DNA of 64,000 nucleotides from Xylaria sp. FL1777 (taxonomy: Eukaryota > Ascomycota > Sordariomycetes > Xylariales > Xylariaceae), in NCBI GenBank assembly GCA_022578965.1, contig MU400527.1:372001-436000 (forward strand), written 5' to 3'. Position numbers and translations under genes: made by a program. Below, one piece after another: positions 1 to 11,789 of this stretch; position 1 is the stretch's first letter; the number at the start of each line of letters is the position of its first letter. The notes under the pieces were generated by a model. It did not search any database. It saw only the letters and a program-made list of their open reading frames with translations, and was not told the DNA's origin.

Positions 1-1390
1 ACACGAAGGCCTGGGCCACGTAGTGAAGCTCGGCGAGGGTGCTGAGAAGACGGGTGTGAAGATTGGTGATCGCGTAGGCATCAAATGGGTCGCGTCTGCG
101 GTGAGCAACTTTCTAATGTCATTTTCTTCTCGTTTCGGCGGCTTTTGAATAAAGCACAGGAAGAAGCTCCATCTTGTACCAAATCAGATCTTAGAAGCTT
201 CCTACAGACCCAACAACTTCCACATCATATTCAAAGTAGTGATGGCTGACTCCTAGCAATAGTGTTTAGCGTGCCGTACGTGTTACCTTCCACACGTCCT
301 CTAGTCAAGTTTGTACCACGTATAGACGGTATTCATTTAATACCGGCCGATGGTAGAAATTGAATACCTAAGCTAATTTGGCGTTGTCTGGCTAGAACCC
401 TGCATTGAGGGTTTGGAGGGTCTCTGCTTCAACCAGAAGATTAGCGGGTATTACACCCCGGGCACATTTCAAGAATATGTACTCAGTGCCGCAAAGTAAG
501 TATTCTATACAACACTACACGCTCACCATATTCTCAAGCCTCGGGAGAAATACTTCTATACGATAAGAAAACAGGCAACTACCGTTAAAGCTAACACACC
601 CAGTTACGTGACCCCCATCCCCGAGTCCCTCCCAGGCGAGCTCGCGGCCCCCATGCTCTGCGCCGGCGTGACGACGTACTCAGCGCTGCAAAAATGCGGC
701 GCGAAGCCGGGCCAATGGGTCGTGATCTCGGGCGCAGGCGGCGGTCTCGGCTCAGTAGCGACGAGCCTCGCGGCAAGAGGGATGGGATACCGCGTGGTGG
801 GCATCGACATGCCGAGCAAGAAAGAAAGCGTCCTCGAGTCCGGCGCAGAGCACTTCATCGACCTGACGGCGTTCGACGACGCGAGCATCGGGAAGGAGGT
901 GAAGAGGCTGACGGGCCTCGGCGCCGCGGCTGTCATCGTGTGCACGGGCAGCAACAGGGCTTACGGACAAGCTATATCTAGTACGCACTCACTCCCGAGT
1001 TTCCTATGTCTGTATTTACCAAAGCTTCACTCTTGAGTTTTCCAGGAATAGGGGTAAGTCTTCACTATCATGAGCCGTGATTTCTAACAACGGGGTTCTC
1101 GTATAGTGCTTCGCTTCGGCGGCACCCTGGTCTGCGTAGGCATGCCTGAGGGTGAGCAGGTGCCCATCGCCAACGTGTGCCCGTCGTCCCTGGTCCAGCA
1201 CCACCACAACGTCGTGTCGTCGGCCGTCGGGAACCGCCGCGAGGCCATCGAGACTCTAGAGATGGCCACGCGCGGCATCGTCAAGTTCCCGGTGCGCACC
1301 GTCGGCATGAGTGAGCTGCAGTCCGTTTTCGAGGACTTGAGTCGGGGGAATATCACGGGGCGAGTTGTGTTGGATTTAACTTCTGCATGA
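1..1390 (+). CDS. Zinc alcohol dehydrogenase, ADH1 type (5' end outside window)
   Basis: Oxidises alcohols or reduces aldehydes with NAD(P), probably in the cytosol. Exons by hand: <1-100, 263-275, 396-495, 604-980 and 1107-1390, reading from base 2, giving 290 residues of a family of about 350. It opens at the HEG motif whose His lies by the catalytic zinc. Exon 263-275 is only 13 bases; it supplies C-L-A-C and completes the structural-zinc lobe C-x2-C-x2-C-x7-C together with QPC and GLC in the next exon. Then come KISGYYTPGTFQEYV, typical of fungal ADH1, and the Rossmann glycine motif GAGGGLGS. Every junction is GT..AG and keeps frame. It converges on the TOS1-like gene. The family is clear; substrate is not. 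The N-terminal 50-60 residues lie left of the window. Confidence 0.92.
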
Positions 1391-2180
1391 TCCTATTATA
1401 CAAACCCCAATAACAGTATGTAGTATAACTACACCTTATATCTAGAATAGTTATCTATGTTGCTTAGCTTATACTGCATAATTAATCTTTAAGCCTGCCA
1501 TCAACTCGCATACCGCTATGCACAAATGAACTTTCATCACTGCTTCAAGTCCTGCATCTCTTCATATCGCTGTCCGTGCACCGGTAATTTAAGCATGACG
1601 CAGCTTTCTCAGCCGCTTGGTCTACATGCTATTCTTTCTTTCCCAGCTGTCAAGTAAAACTAGCCTAGTCTGCAGGTCTATGTCTATGCTTATGGTTACC
1701 GTCTATCCATAGACAAACGATATCTAGACCTACAGTACGACCTATAGCTACTCGAAATGTCAAGGGCAGGTGCTGGGTACGCGACCTCAATATACTGATG
1801 AGGCTTTAACATGACCAAATGAACATCTCTACGCCAACGATATCACATATGTTAAACTATGAGTGATGTGAGGGACAAGGTGCGATAAAGAGGCACAAAG
1901 CCGATATCAGTCAATATAACGTAGATAGATTAGGTCGGAAGCCAACAAACTGCATGTATTCATTCACCCCAAGCGCCTGCTCTAATCGTAAAATAATTAT
2001 AACAATTCCACCACGCATCATTCAGATTTATTTTCAATCAAGGAATCACCAAGGTTCCTAAGTCTCAGAACAAATATCCCGCATGGATTGGTATGTGCAG
2101 CGAAACAAAGATATATGATCCCCGGCTCGCCCCCTTCCCTTCCCTCCCCTCCCCTCCGGTCTCCGTTATTTCGCTTTCTA
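1391..2180. other. Convergent intergenic region, ADH / TOS1-like
   Basis: No coding-like frame is seen. This is shared 3' territory of the two converging genes. A C/T-rich tract at about 2122-2165 lies just past the stop of the minus-strand gene, so it would be a purine-rich 3' UTR in its transcript. Confidence 0.6.
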
Positions 2181-3693
2181 TTACTGAACGAAAGACATCA
2201 GGCTGAAAAGTTTGGTGTTGGTCTCGTCGTTGACCATTTTCTGAACCTGAGCAGATGTGAGGCTGGTGCTGAAGTCGAAATCGTCAAGAACCTTGATAGA
2301 AACAGTGGAGGAAGCAGCATCCATGACAACAGCGACCTTGATGGAGCTATCGACGGGGCGGTCAATGTAGTGCGAGTCACCAACACCGTTGGCAAAGTGG
2401 AAGGTAGACTTGGCACGTGTGTCACCAGAGCTGAGGATTTCGACTACGTCCAGCTCACCGCAACCACCCTGCTGAGGGCTTGCATTGTCGCCCTTCCAGC
2501 AGCTGCAAGAGGCGTATTGCGCGGTTCGGGGAATAGCAGCATTGAGCAACCAGTAGGCAGGCATGTTCAAGCCAGAGCCCTTTTTGCCACTGTCAGGCAT
2601 CGAAAACTCGACGACGAAGACCTTGGAAGCACCCTCGAATCCCTCTGTTCCCTGGTTAGTTATGAACCAAATAATTTGCTAGCTTCAAGAGCTTCAACGT
2701 ACTGTAAGCAACAGAGTGAGGACGAGTGGCACCGCAAGAAGCATCACATGGAGCGTCGGAGAAGATTGCAATCTCCTGGGTATCGTCGAGTAGCTTGTCC
2801 TTCAGTACAGTAGGGGAGGCAGCGGCAGCGGATCCTTCTTCGTTTACGTACGCGAGACTGGAGCCCCAGACACTATGATATAAAGTATCAGTCATCAACA
2901 TATCCAATATATCTTTGAAATTCAACTCACGTATCCCAAGTACCAGAAACACCAGGGCTGCCGACGTTGGCCAAGAAGACCAGGCCATCCGCTGTACCAT
3001 CAGCTGCGCAGTAATGGGCGGTCCGTACAAAATCACCAGTAATAGTACCTGTGCTGCTTCCACTGCTACTACTCTTAGCCTTTTTGGCGGACTCGGTAGA
3101 TGTAGCTGCGGAGGCCTCTGCTGTAGTAGTGGCGACCGGGTATGAATCAGCTGCGGCATCAGCAGTTGGGCCGGCGTAATTGTTGAGCCATGACACAACC
3201 TGGCCATCAATTGTAGCAACAACTAAATCACCGAGGGCTCGCTCCTCATTCTGCTCGTGATGCTTCTTGTGCAAGTGTTGGTGGCCGTGGCGTTTCGCAT
3301 GGGCGACCGTCTGGGCAACATCTCGCTTGTTCTTCCCAGGCGTGTAGATAGCTACGTTGTTCAAGTGGAGAGGTCCACGGAAGTGCAGTGAGAGCTATAT
3401 GAGATTTAGCAATGCTCCACGGCTCAAACTACAGTCGACAGACTTACACCTTCGTCATAGGGAGCGATGGGGCCTGAGTAGTCCTTGTCTTCGTACGTGC
3501 AGGTTCCGGTATTGTCCATAGTCGCGACGGCGCGGTACTTCCCAGGAATATCCAATCCACTGTACTTGATCTGCTTCACGCCACCCGGGCAGAAGTAATT
3601 GCCGAGGATATCCTGTACTGCATCGGAGCAATATGCGCCAGCGGAGACGACTGAAGCGGCGCCGCCTAAGAGGACGGCGGATGTATATCTCAT
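2181..3693 (-). CDS. TOS1-like cell-wall glycoside hydrolase
   Basis: Secreted cell-wall protein of the Tos1/YJL171C family, annotated in databases as a putative beta-1,3-glucanase. Exons on the minus strand: 3693-3448, 3394-2931, 2872-2703 and 2644-2181, for 447 residues. Residues 1-18 are a signal peptide. The N-terminal Tos1 domain shows CPGGVKQIKYSGLDIPGKY and GTCTYEDKDYSGPIAPYDEG. A His/Lys-rich stretch follows, then a Ser/Thr/Ala-rich linker at about 190-235, then the C-terminal Tos1 domain with paired cysteines (CSCW, GGCGELD). E357-L-D359-V-V-E362 resembles the E-x-D-x-x-E catalytic motif of GH16-like enzymes. The last junction keeps frame only with the acceptor ending at 2645, six bases past the first candidate AG. 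No C-terminal hydrophobic tail is seen, so probably not GPI-anchored. Family assignment is firm; enzymatic activity is inferred. Confidence 0.9.
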
Positions 3694-6600
3694 CTTGACG
3701 GATTTAGCGTTGTTGGATACGACTCGAGTTAAAGTAGAGAATCACACTTTTCGATGTCGCGTGGGTGTGTCGAGGTCCTAAAGGGAGGGCTGACCGCTGG
3801 AATGTACTTGTACTTGTAAACCCGTGGCAGGGCAATGCAATAGCGCGCAGTAAAATGAACGTGGCAATATAATTGACGGTTCCCACAATGAAGAAAGCGA
3901 CCGAATCTCAACCGACTTAATGAGCGGCGTGGTGACAATTCACCAGAACAATGAGAGAAATGCGATTTGCGATTTGCTTCCGGTAAGGAAGAAGTCGACA
4001 AAGCGTCTAGCAGCGCAGGGTCAGGGTTAATGAAGCCAGAAGGGGGGGAGAGCAACCCTAGAAGAAAAGGGAGAAGGGCCCTAGATAAAATTAAAGAATA
4101 CGGTAGCTTCTCATACACTAACCGAGAGACAGGGAGGGAGTGAAAAAAGGGGCGGTTGAAGATGTACGCCCCCCATCCTCAGTCGAAGCTCGTCGTTCTG
4201 TTGGTCCAGGAGGCAGGGATGGGCATCAAATGAGCCACACCTCACAGGACGCCAAGATTTTGATGTTCATTGTTCAGACCAGAATTCAGGCGACACGAGC
4301 CAGGTGAGCATCGTGTACCTGCGTCGGCCAGCGAGGAACAAGACCAATGAAGGGCACCAACAGGATCAGACCCTACATCAGGTTACATTCAGGATGCGCT
4401 AGGACATCCAGGGGTAGCGCTATCACAGCGCCGTCGCCCTGCTAGCGTAAGAATAAAATAAGCTGCGGAAGTGCTAAACACGCATCCGTACATGTAATGG
4501 AAGTGTAAGTGTTCTATTAAGGTAAGCGTAAGGTCTACCTACATACTACGTATGCGTACACTATCGGCAATGCAGTGTAAAGTGGTATAGCGACGACGAG
4601 GTTGAATGTGACCTCGTTTGTACGCTCGCTTTATCTACACTCCGCAAGCCAAGCTCGGGTCGTCTCACGCCTGTACGCTGTATATAGTGTTGGAGAAACC
4701 AAGATTCCGGGATCATGACCAAGATTTGTCTTTTGTGCGAAGAAAGTGTTTAGATCGGCAAGAGGATCAGCGCGGGTCAACGGCATTCAGGAACAGGATT
4801 CAGGAACAGGATTCAGGAACAGGAAGCTGCTACTCGAGTACCCAAGATTGGCATGTTCTAGATTAGGTGGGCAGCTGCGTAGCATCGTCCTCGTTCTGAA
4901 ATCCAGATCAGTTTTCGAGTTGGTTGCAATTCGACGGAAGCACAAGCATACGCAGAGAAACCCATCTGCCGGAGGTGGTGGAGATCAAATAAGATCAAAT
5001 GTACGATAGGTATTCTAGGGATGCACACCTACTGTAATGCGACGAATCTCTGATGGCTGATTCGTCCGTCTCCGTCCACTAATATTCAAACAGCTGCCTC
5101 CGCTGTAGCGCTCGCTAAACCCAACTACAACTGCATCCCTAGATTGACCATTCGGAAGAAAGTCGCGTTGTACATACCGTAGCATTAATCACAAATCGCA
5201 AATAACATCACTCCCTTACTCCCATACCTCCATATCGCTTAGTTTCAAGTATGTGAGAAGGCAGCAAACTGTTGGCTTCTGCTCAGCAGGCATGAAACCA
5301 CACTCTCTTCCCGCCATATGGTAGAAGACTACCACAATATGCTTCATATTCGTAGATATCAGCCGTTTGTATCACGGCTTCAAATCCCGAGACGTAACCA
5401 CACTGCCATTAATGAATGCTAAATCTTTTCAATTTATCCTCATTCTTTCTCTCCATATAATAAGCTTCAACTATACGGAGTACGTGTATCCCCCATCACA
5501 GCGCGCATGCATTCCTTAAACCAAGTTATGTACTCCTGACACAGCTCGATGACCAACAACCAAATGCACAGACCAGCGGTTCCTTGGCGGTCTCATCATC
5601 CAAGTTGAGCCAATATGAATACACCCATGATATTGAAGATTTGGATGAACAGTTATCTAGCCTGAGTATGCGAGATCTCGGAAATCATCATCGACAATGC
5701 GACGTTGAAGATAATCTGCATCGTTTCCCGTCGGGCTCGCTGATGTCGACTTGGATCCACGGCAGGTCAATTCAGCCCAACCCGTCGCACTGCACAAACC
5801 TGGAAATGCATGCATCCTAGTACTGCGAATGTGGGCTCGGCTCTTTAACATGTGTATGGTGCAAGTGGTTGACACGTCGCAACCACGTGGTGAGCCCATC
5901 ATCGTTAAATCATGCTCAGTCTCCAAGACAGTTTTGTGTCAAAAGGCCGCCAGTAATATCTACTCTGTACATGTCTATACCAAAGCGACTAAGTAACTAA
6001 GTAACTTACCTTGACAGATTACACAGCCACGTTTCGAAAGAATACGAGTTCCCAAAGCAGTTGTACACTAGATAGATAGTCTAGACTAGACTACATGTAG
6101 GTAGTGAGTGCACTTAAACCCCAGTCTTGGCATTGTTACAGCCTTATCCCAGCTCGAGCTGAGGCCTCGACCTCCAGTCATTACCCGAAAATAGTGTGTA
6201 AAACGTAATCAAACCACTCGTTAGCGCGCTACTACAGCGCCTATGCGTACGCAAGCTTTGACGCGTCGAACTACCCATCGATGTCGAGTCGGACCATGAA
6301 CAGTTGACTATATATATTAACGACGACGTCTTGTTCTCCGCTCGTCGTCTACGCCATGCTGGCCGAAATTACGGCCGGGTCAACTCTATCGTCATTTGCA
6401 AAGAAAAAGTCGGACCACGCGCTCTATAGGTAATCATCTTGACGACGCGTTTAGGTCATTCCTATCTCGATTGTCCTTCTAAATGATTAATTTCACTGTG
6501 GATCAAGTCTCGTCATGGCATGACAGCTCGCAACTCTTAAGCTTAAACAGCATATACCATGTGTGATTGGAAAGGAGAGCCCAGTATTTGACATAAAAAG

Positions 6601-9600
6601 GATTCTTCCTTCTCTCTTTTCATGTCCTTTTTTTTTTTCCCTCTCCTTTCCCTTTGCTTGTTCGCCGCTTCTATATATTAAACAGAGAGGAGTTCACTAA
6701 TATCGATATCAGATGCTGAAGATATTTGATTAGTACCGGTAAATGCTCAAATAACTCTCCGGCCACCGGAATACATTGTGTCCATTCGCAACGAATGAGT
6801 ACAGCGCTGGTAGTTTACTACAGGTCGCGAGGCTTATCTCTACCCTCGGCTTGATCGAACTAGTCAAATTAGTTCAATCACTTCGACCAAGCCTCTCTGT
6901 CCTCTGGGATCTCGTCACCAGACAAGGCGGAGGAGTGGTAAGATTGAAGTTGGTTTAGCGCTGTTGGAGGAAGTATTAGATGATACTCTCGCCAGGCTTT
7001 CTGTCCGGAAAACCCCTCATCTAATCGACGTTGCCTCCATACCGGCTGAGTCCTAGACTAGGTGATCTCAGCGGGGTGAATGGTTATATGGCCCAACCTT
7101 GTTGGGAGGATAAATAAGCTTACGACAGCCGGTGCGCCGGGCACCGAGTTACGGATCTACGCATTCTTTCCATGTCAGACTTTTCAGAGCATTGCATATT
7201 CTCTTCATGCTACGATACTATATCTTACCGTCCGTAGGCGCGAGCATACGGCTCAAGATCTCATGGGAGCTAAGGATACAAGCTCAGATCCATAACTATG
7301 ATTAGGCTGGTAAAGTGTGAAGGGAGGGATTAGGGGGGGTTCTTATTATTTGGTTAAGCTAAGTAACTTATTTCTAAGTAACTAGGTGGATTTAGTAAGC
7401 TACACGTAGAAGTTTAAGTGACCAACTATGTAATGGAAATATTGCTGAACTAAAAGACTTCGCTGCATAGAGTAATGTGACATTGAGGATATGATTAGGA
7501 TGTACCGGTGGCACAATCATACTTCAAGACCAGAGAGAACAGAGAGCAGGACGCCTAAAAACCAGCATACCTTAACTAATGAGGCCAGTCGTCAGATTGG
7601 GTAACATTGGAAGTGGGCGATGTTGAATGGTCGCCCTCACTAATGTGGTGTAACTTTGTAGGTAGGTAGCGAGTGAGATATTGATGTTGTGATACCCGTT
7701 AGGTATTTCATAGGACTAATGTTGTGGAGATAACGAAGCGTAATTATACCCGTGATGCAGCTTCATCAGCTGGCCAAGTGCCGGTAGATCTAGCATCAAC
7801 TCAGGGCATCTTTCAGTAATGTCTCCCAGCCTTCCAAAGCATATAGACTATATAAGTATCCCGACCCCTGAGATACTTTTCTGGCAACACAAAACACGGA
7901 ACACGGAGCTTATCTAAGTAAATATCGAAGCATAGTATAGTGAAAGGTTAAATATAGCAGACTTCATTCAACCTGTTGAACTCAAAAGTTATGTGTACCT
8001 ACATATGCAGATAGTGTACAGTTTAATCCCCATGGAGATTGCCGGCTCGTCTTCCCCCGCACTCCTGTCCGCGGCTCACCGTAGGTACAGAACTTTATTT
8101 TATTGGTGGTTGTCTTCTAAGCACACGGACTTCTCCATCATTACCTAGTTCCATACATTCCATACATGCCTTAGGCATATTGTGATATATCGCGAAAATG
8201 TCCGTCCAATCAAAGGCTGGGGCTCGCGCCCGCTTTCTGCGGCCATTTCCTCGCTTTTCGTTTATTGACTTTTCCCTCCTTCTCATCTGCGTCTGAATTC
8301 GTTTATGGAGCGGATGCGCTGTCAGCTCTCAGTACTATTTCGCCTTTGTGTTTGGCCATTTGTCATATTACTAACGTCTTGGACTGCCTGGCTGCTCCTA
8401 GACTACACGCACGCGAATCCTGCGATATGCGTAAATCGACCCGGGGGTAGACACCTTTTCCCGCTTATCTTCGCATTGCTGCAGTCTGCTGCCACGTCAA
8501 TCGGTCTTGAACTTCTGAACTGCAAAGGCGACTTTCTGAGTCAATTCTATAAATGAGGACAGATCCCATTCGTCGACCCTAGTAGTGTTCAGTACACTTG
8601 TGGCTGGAAATGGCCGACTGAGTTATTTATCTCGATCCCTGCAAACCGTCAAAGCACTTCGCTTGCAAAGTTATGGGAGCTCGTAAGATCAACATAGCAC
8701 CTCTTGACGGAACTGCTCGACCGGTGTGGTTGTTGCCATCGAGCTCTGCAATGTCAATGAAGTTGTCCTTTCTAAGCACAAAGGTCCCATTGGCCGATGT
8801 GCACAACCTGGCAAAGGAATTGACATTCACTGTGACCTGCTATTGATACCATGGTAGACCTCACCAGTCTCGGAAGAGGCAGTCTCGACTCGACGGCCGT
8901 TAACAAATTCCTGTAGAGTTACTCGAAATTTTGTAGGGTTGGTAATATTTCCTTTGAAGCTAAATCTTCATTATACGTATGCAAGGGCGAGGGAATTCGT
9001 TTGAACTGCTTGCTGGGGAGACCAAGTGGCTTTGGACTTCGTGATTCACACCGCAAGTAATAAATGCTGTATTTCCTCGACCAAAGACGAGCGTCAGAAG
9101 AGGGAGATCATCATGCTCGAGAATAGTAGGATCACGTCAGACCACGAAGTAGGACACGTCAGAGGCAAGAAACGGCCGTCCTGGTTGGTCTGGATCGTAT
9201 GTATGATGATTACAAAGATTAGTCCATTCACCCAGCATACTGAGGCGTGGGGGAGGTATTACATGATCTCGCGAAGTATGTCCATTTCATGTACGTTAGC
9301 ATAAAGTGACGATAAAGCTTGGTCATAGAGTCTAGACCAGGAGGTAGCTACCTTGGTGACTAGTGCGGTGTGGTCGCTAAACCCTGCTGCAGATCGCCAT
9401 CTATCGTAGTGTGATATCTGATGTCGGGATTAACGATCACAATCAAACAAAACTTGCTATAACTACATATGAGTGGTGATATGTACACGTATCCGCTTCA
9501 TATCCAGGCTTACCGTAGCGAGAACACTGCAGCCTCCAATTAGAGGTCGTCTTGCTCCCCTTCCAGCAGACTGCCATCCGCTCGGGAATGGCTTGTTCGT

Positions 9601-9653
9601 AGAACCAACTTCATTCGCAACTGGCCATAGCCCAGCCCATATCCTAGCCCAGA
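3694..9653. other. About 6 kb without a convincing gene
   Basis: Holds the upstream region of the TOS1-like gene and the 3' flank of the DUF423 gene. Open frames are short, lack family features and have no consistent splice context. Noted inside: a 13-base tandem repeat at 4785-4823 and a pyrimidine tract at about 6605-6660. No terminal repeats, transposase or reverse-transcriptase motif could be read, so any old mobile element is beyond recognition by eye. Confidence 0.5.
4785..4823. repeat. Tandem repeat, three 13-base units
   Basis: Three perfect head-to-tail copies of ATTCAGGAACAGG, lying in non-coding DNA. Confidence 0.95.
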
Positions 9654-10431
9654 TTAAAAGGCGAGAGCAGCCCACCCAGCGATTAGACAGAGTCCACCGA
9701 GAGGTGTGACCGGGCCCATGAACCGGAATTGGGCGGGATTGAGCACCAGTGCATATATACTGCCGCTGAACACTGGAAGAACGTTCGCATTAGACCTGGT
9801 ACTCATGCCACGTTATCGGCAAATCAGCCGCAGGAGAGACGACGTACTAGTCATGCCTGCCGTAATCAAGCCGGCCGCAAGCTTGTTCTCTGGCGCAGCG
9901 CGCGAGGCGACGAGGAGAACGATGGAGTGGATCAACTATGAATCGATGTGTAAGCGGATCTTGAGCTGGATAGTAATGCTTATGCTTGGCTCTTGTAGCG
10001 AATGTGTCTCTCTGTTCTCTCTTTGTATTCCCCATGGGGAGATGACCCTGGACCTTGGAACATTGCCTCCGGATGACACCCTCCCCTCTATCGGTCCCCA
10101 TGGCGAGTAGTATTAACAGGAGACTCCCAGAGAGTAGTGTAAAAAGATGACATAGGAGTTATAAACCAAGATATCTAAGTGATAAAATTCTTGGATCAGG
10201 AACGATAGAAGATGATCCAATAGTACGTACTTGATAATGTGCGGCGGTAGTGAAGCTGGCAATCTTCGCGGGGTCCGTGACAACTTTCTTCAGCCCATGA
10301 GCGCCGAACGCGCCAATGCCGACGGCTGTGGCGCCGTAGATGCAGCCCAGTGTCCAGTACATGTTCTTCTTGGCCGATGCTACCGAAGAGGATGTTGACG
10401 TGGGGAGGAGTGGGGTAGATTCATCGGACAT
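9654..10431 (-). CDS. TMEM256/DUF423 family small membrane protein
   Basis: Small integral membrane protein of the DUF423 (YgdD/TMEM256) family, whose biochemical role is unknown. Exons: 10431-10231, 9935-9848 and 9772-9654, giving 135 residues, normal for the family. After a polar N-terminus of about 22 residues come four hydrophobic stretches. Family signatures are GAFGAHGLKK and HYQ|LIHS (split by intron 1), AGLITAGM, FSGSIYAL and TPLGGLCLIAGW. Intron 1 is 295 bases and intron 2 is 75; donors are GTACGT. The N-terminus contains ESTPLLP, which resembles an acidic dileucine sorting signal and could send it to vacuole or endosome; that is inference. Family identity is confident. Confidence 0.9.
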
Positions 10432-10989
10432 TCTTTGGACGGAAGTATTATCTATCTAAGAAGAGGTGATAATATGAGAAAGGATGGATGGAAGCCGCTG
10501 GCGAGGGTGGCATGAGCGAGTGAGGCGCCAGCGACCTTCACTAGGATTGAGCCCGCTGCTGGTGTGGCGGTGCTCTGCTCGTTAACCGGTACTCCACCTC
10601 CATTAAAACCATATATATACCGTACTCCATGCAAGACAAGGATGGCGTCGACGGCCATATGAACGGCGTATAAACGATTCATGAATGCCAATGTCTTAAA
10701 AAAATAGTAAAGTGTCAATAATCAAACATTTGACAGCGAATCGTGGCATGGGTAACATATAAAAAAAAAACTAAAAAAACTAATAGAGTTGGGGTATTGA
10801 GCCGAATTGCTGTAGATAGTAGCCATAACATACCGTAAGGACAGGCATGTTCCTATCCCCCAGCTTCTTGCAAGCGCAGCTAAGTGACATGCGCGTAAGT
10901 AAAATAATGCAAAATCCAATCTCCTTTCTTCTTTCTGTAAAAAGATTCTCAGGAAGTCTCAGCTGTATTCATACGCCTCTCACAATCTT
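10432..10989. other. Intergenic region upstream of the DUF423 gene
   Basis: Lies between two minus-strand genes: 3' flank of the poly-Glu protein gene and 5' flank of the DUF423 gene. A 76-codon open frame from the ATG at 10682 down to 10452 has no family features and is treated as chance. The sequence around 10760-10785 is A-rich. Confidence 0.5.
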
Positions 10990-11131
10990 TTAGACAGACG
11001 CTAAGTCTAAAAACTCGGTCATAATCATCCTTACGTCGGGATCATCTTCTTCGTCATCTTCTTCATCTTCCTCCTCTTCTTCATCCTCCTCCTCTTCTTC
11101 ATCCTCCTCCTCTTCTTCATCCTCTTCTTCT

Positions 11132-11178
<47 letters not shown>

Positions 11179-11789
11179 ATCCTCCTCCTCCTCCTCTTCC
11201 TCTTCCTCTTCTCCTCCTGAACCCTCTGTCGTTATGAAAGGAATGAAAAAATAATAATGTCTATCTATTACAATGAAATCGCCCGCGCCAATATCGGAAC
11301 GCAGAAGATCCGTTCTAAGCCCCCTCATCTTGATGCAAATCTCGATCTCGACATATTCGCCCTGATATATCCTATCGGTCCTCAAGTGGCCGAATGTCGT
11401 CTGACAGCGTTCTTGCCCCTCAAATTGCCGGATGACGCGATGCAGGAACAGACTGATATCCGACCACTTCAAGCTGTGTATTTGGACAAGGACATGTTAG
11501 CTAGCTCTCCGGATGTCATTCGTTACCACCGAGAGGGCGGAGATACTCACCGCAGTGGTATTGAATCTTGGACGGCAACGAGCAAGTCGAACGGAACATT
11601 GATATTAAACGTGTGGTTTAGTTTGATCCAGCGTTGTGCCACATTCCCTGCTGCTGTTGGAATGTAAATCTCATTGCCAGCGGACGCTTCGTCTAGGTAA
11701 TTCTTGAGATCTATGATATCCTCCATCATGATCACATCGTCACCACTGGACCTTAACTCAATATTCCTGATTGAAACTGTCTCGGCCAT
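10990..11789 (-). CDS. Hypothetical protein with poly-Glu acidic C-terminal tract
   Basis: I do not recognise the family. Two exons, 11789-11551 and 11473-10990, joined by a 77-base GTGAGT..CAG intron in phase 2, give 240 residues. The reading frame is open further upstream of ATG 11789 (to about 11912) but without an ATG, so the start could be in an unseen exon. Residues 1-165 look like a folded domain of mixed hydrophobic and charged segments, including NIELRSSGDDVIMMEDIIDL and WSDISLFLHRVIRQFEGQ. Residues about 168-223 are almost all Glu with scattered Asp, encoded by a GAA/GAG/GAT trinucleotide tract. A 17-residue ordinary C-terminus (DPDVRMIMTEFLDLASV) follows, so the tract stays in frame. 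No signal peptide or membrane span is seen. Highly acidic tails are common in chromatin or nucleolar proteins, but nothing here proves that. Confidence 0.65.
11038..11218. repeat. CTT/CCT/CAT trinucleotide repeat inside a coding exon
   Basis: Imperfect (CTT)n and (CTC)n tract with CAT interruptions on the plus strand. It reads as GAA/GAG/GAT on the coding strand and makes the poly-Glu tail of the gene at 10990-11789. Its perfect CTT runs make it prone to length change. Confidence 0.95.

Noticed and set aside
5464..5820. About 118-codon open stretch on the plus strand
   Set aside because: Protein-like in places but no ATG at its head and no partner exons; expected by chance in 6 kb of non-coding DNA read in six frames.
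10452..10718. Small open frame upstream of the DUF423 gene
   Set aside because: First ATG only at 10682, no domain, lies in the promoter region of the gene at 9654-10431.
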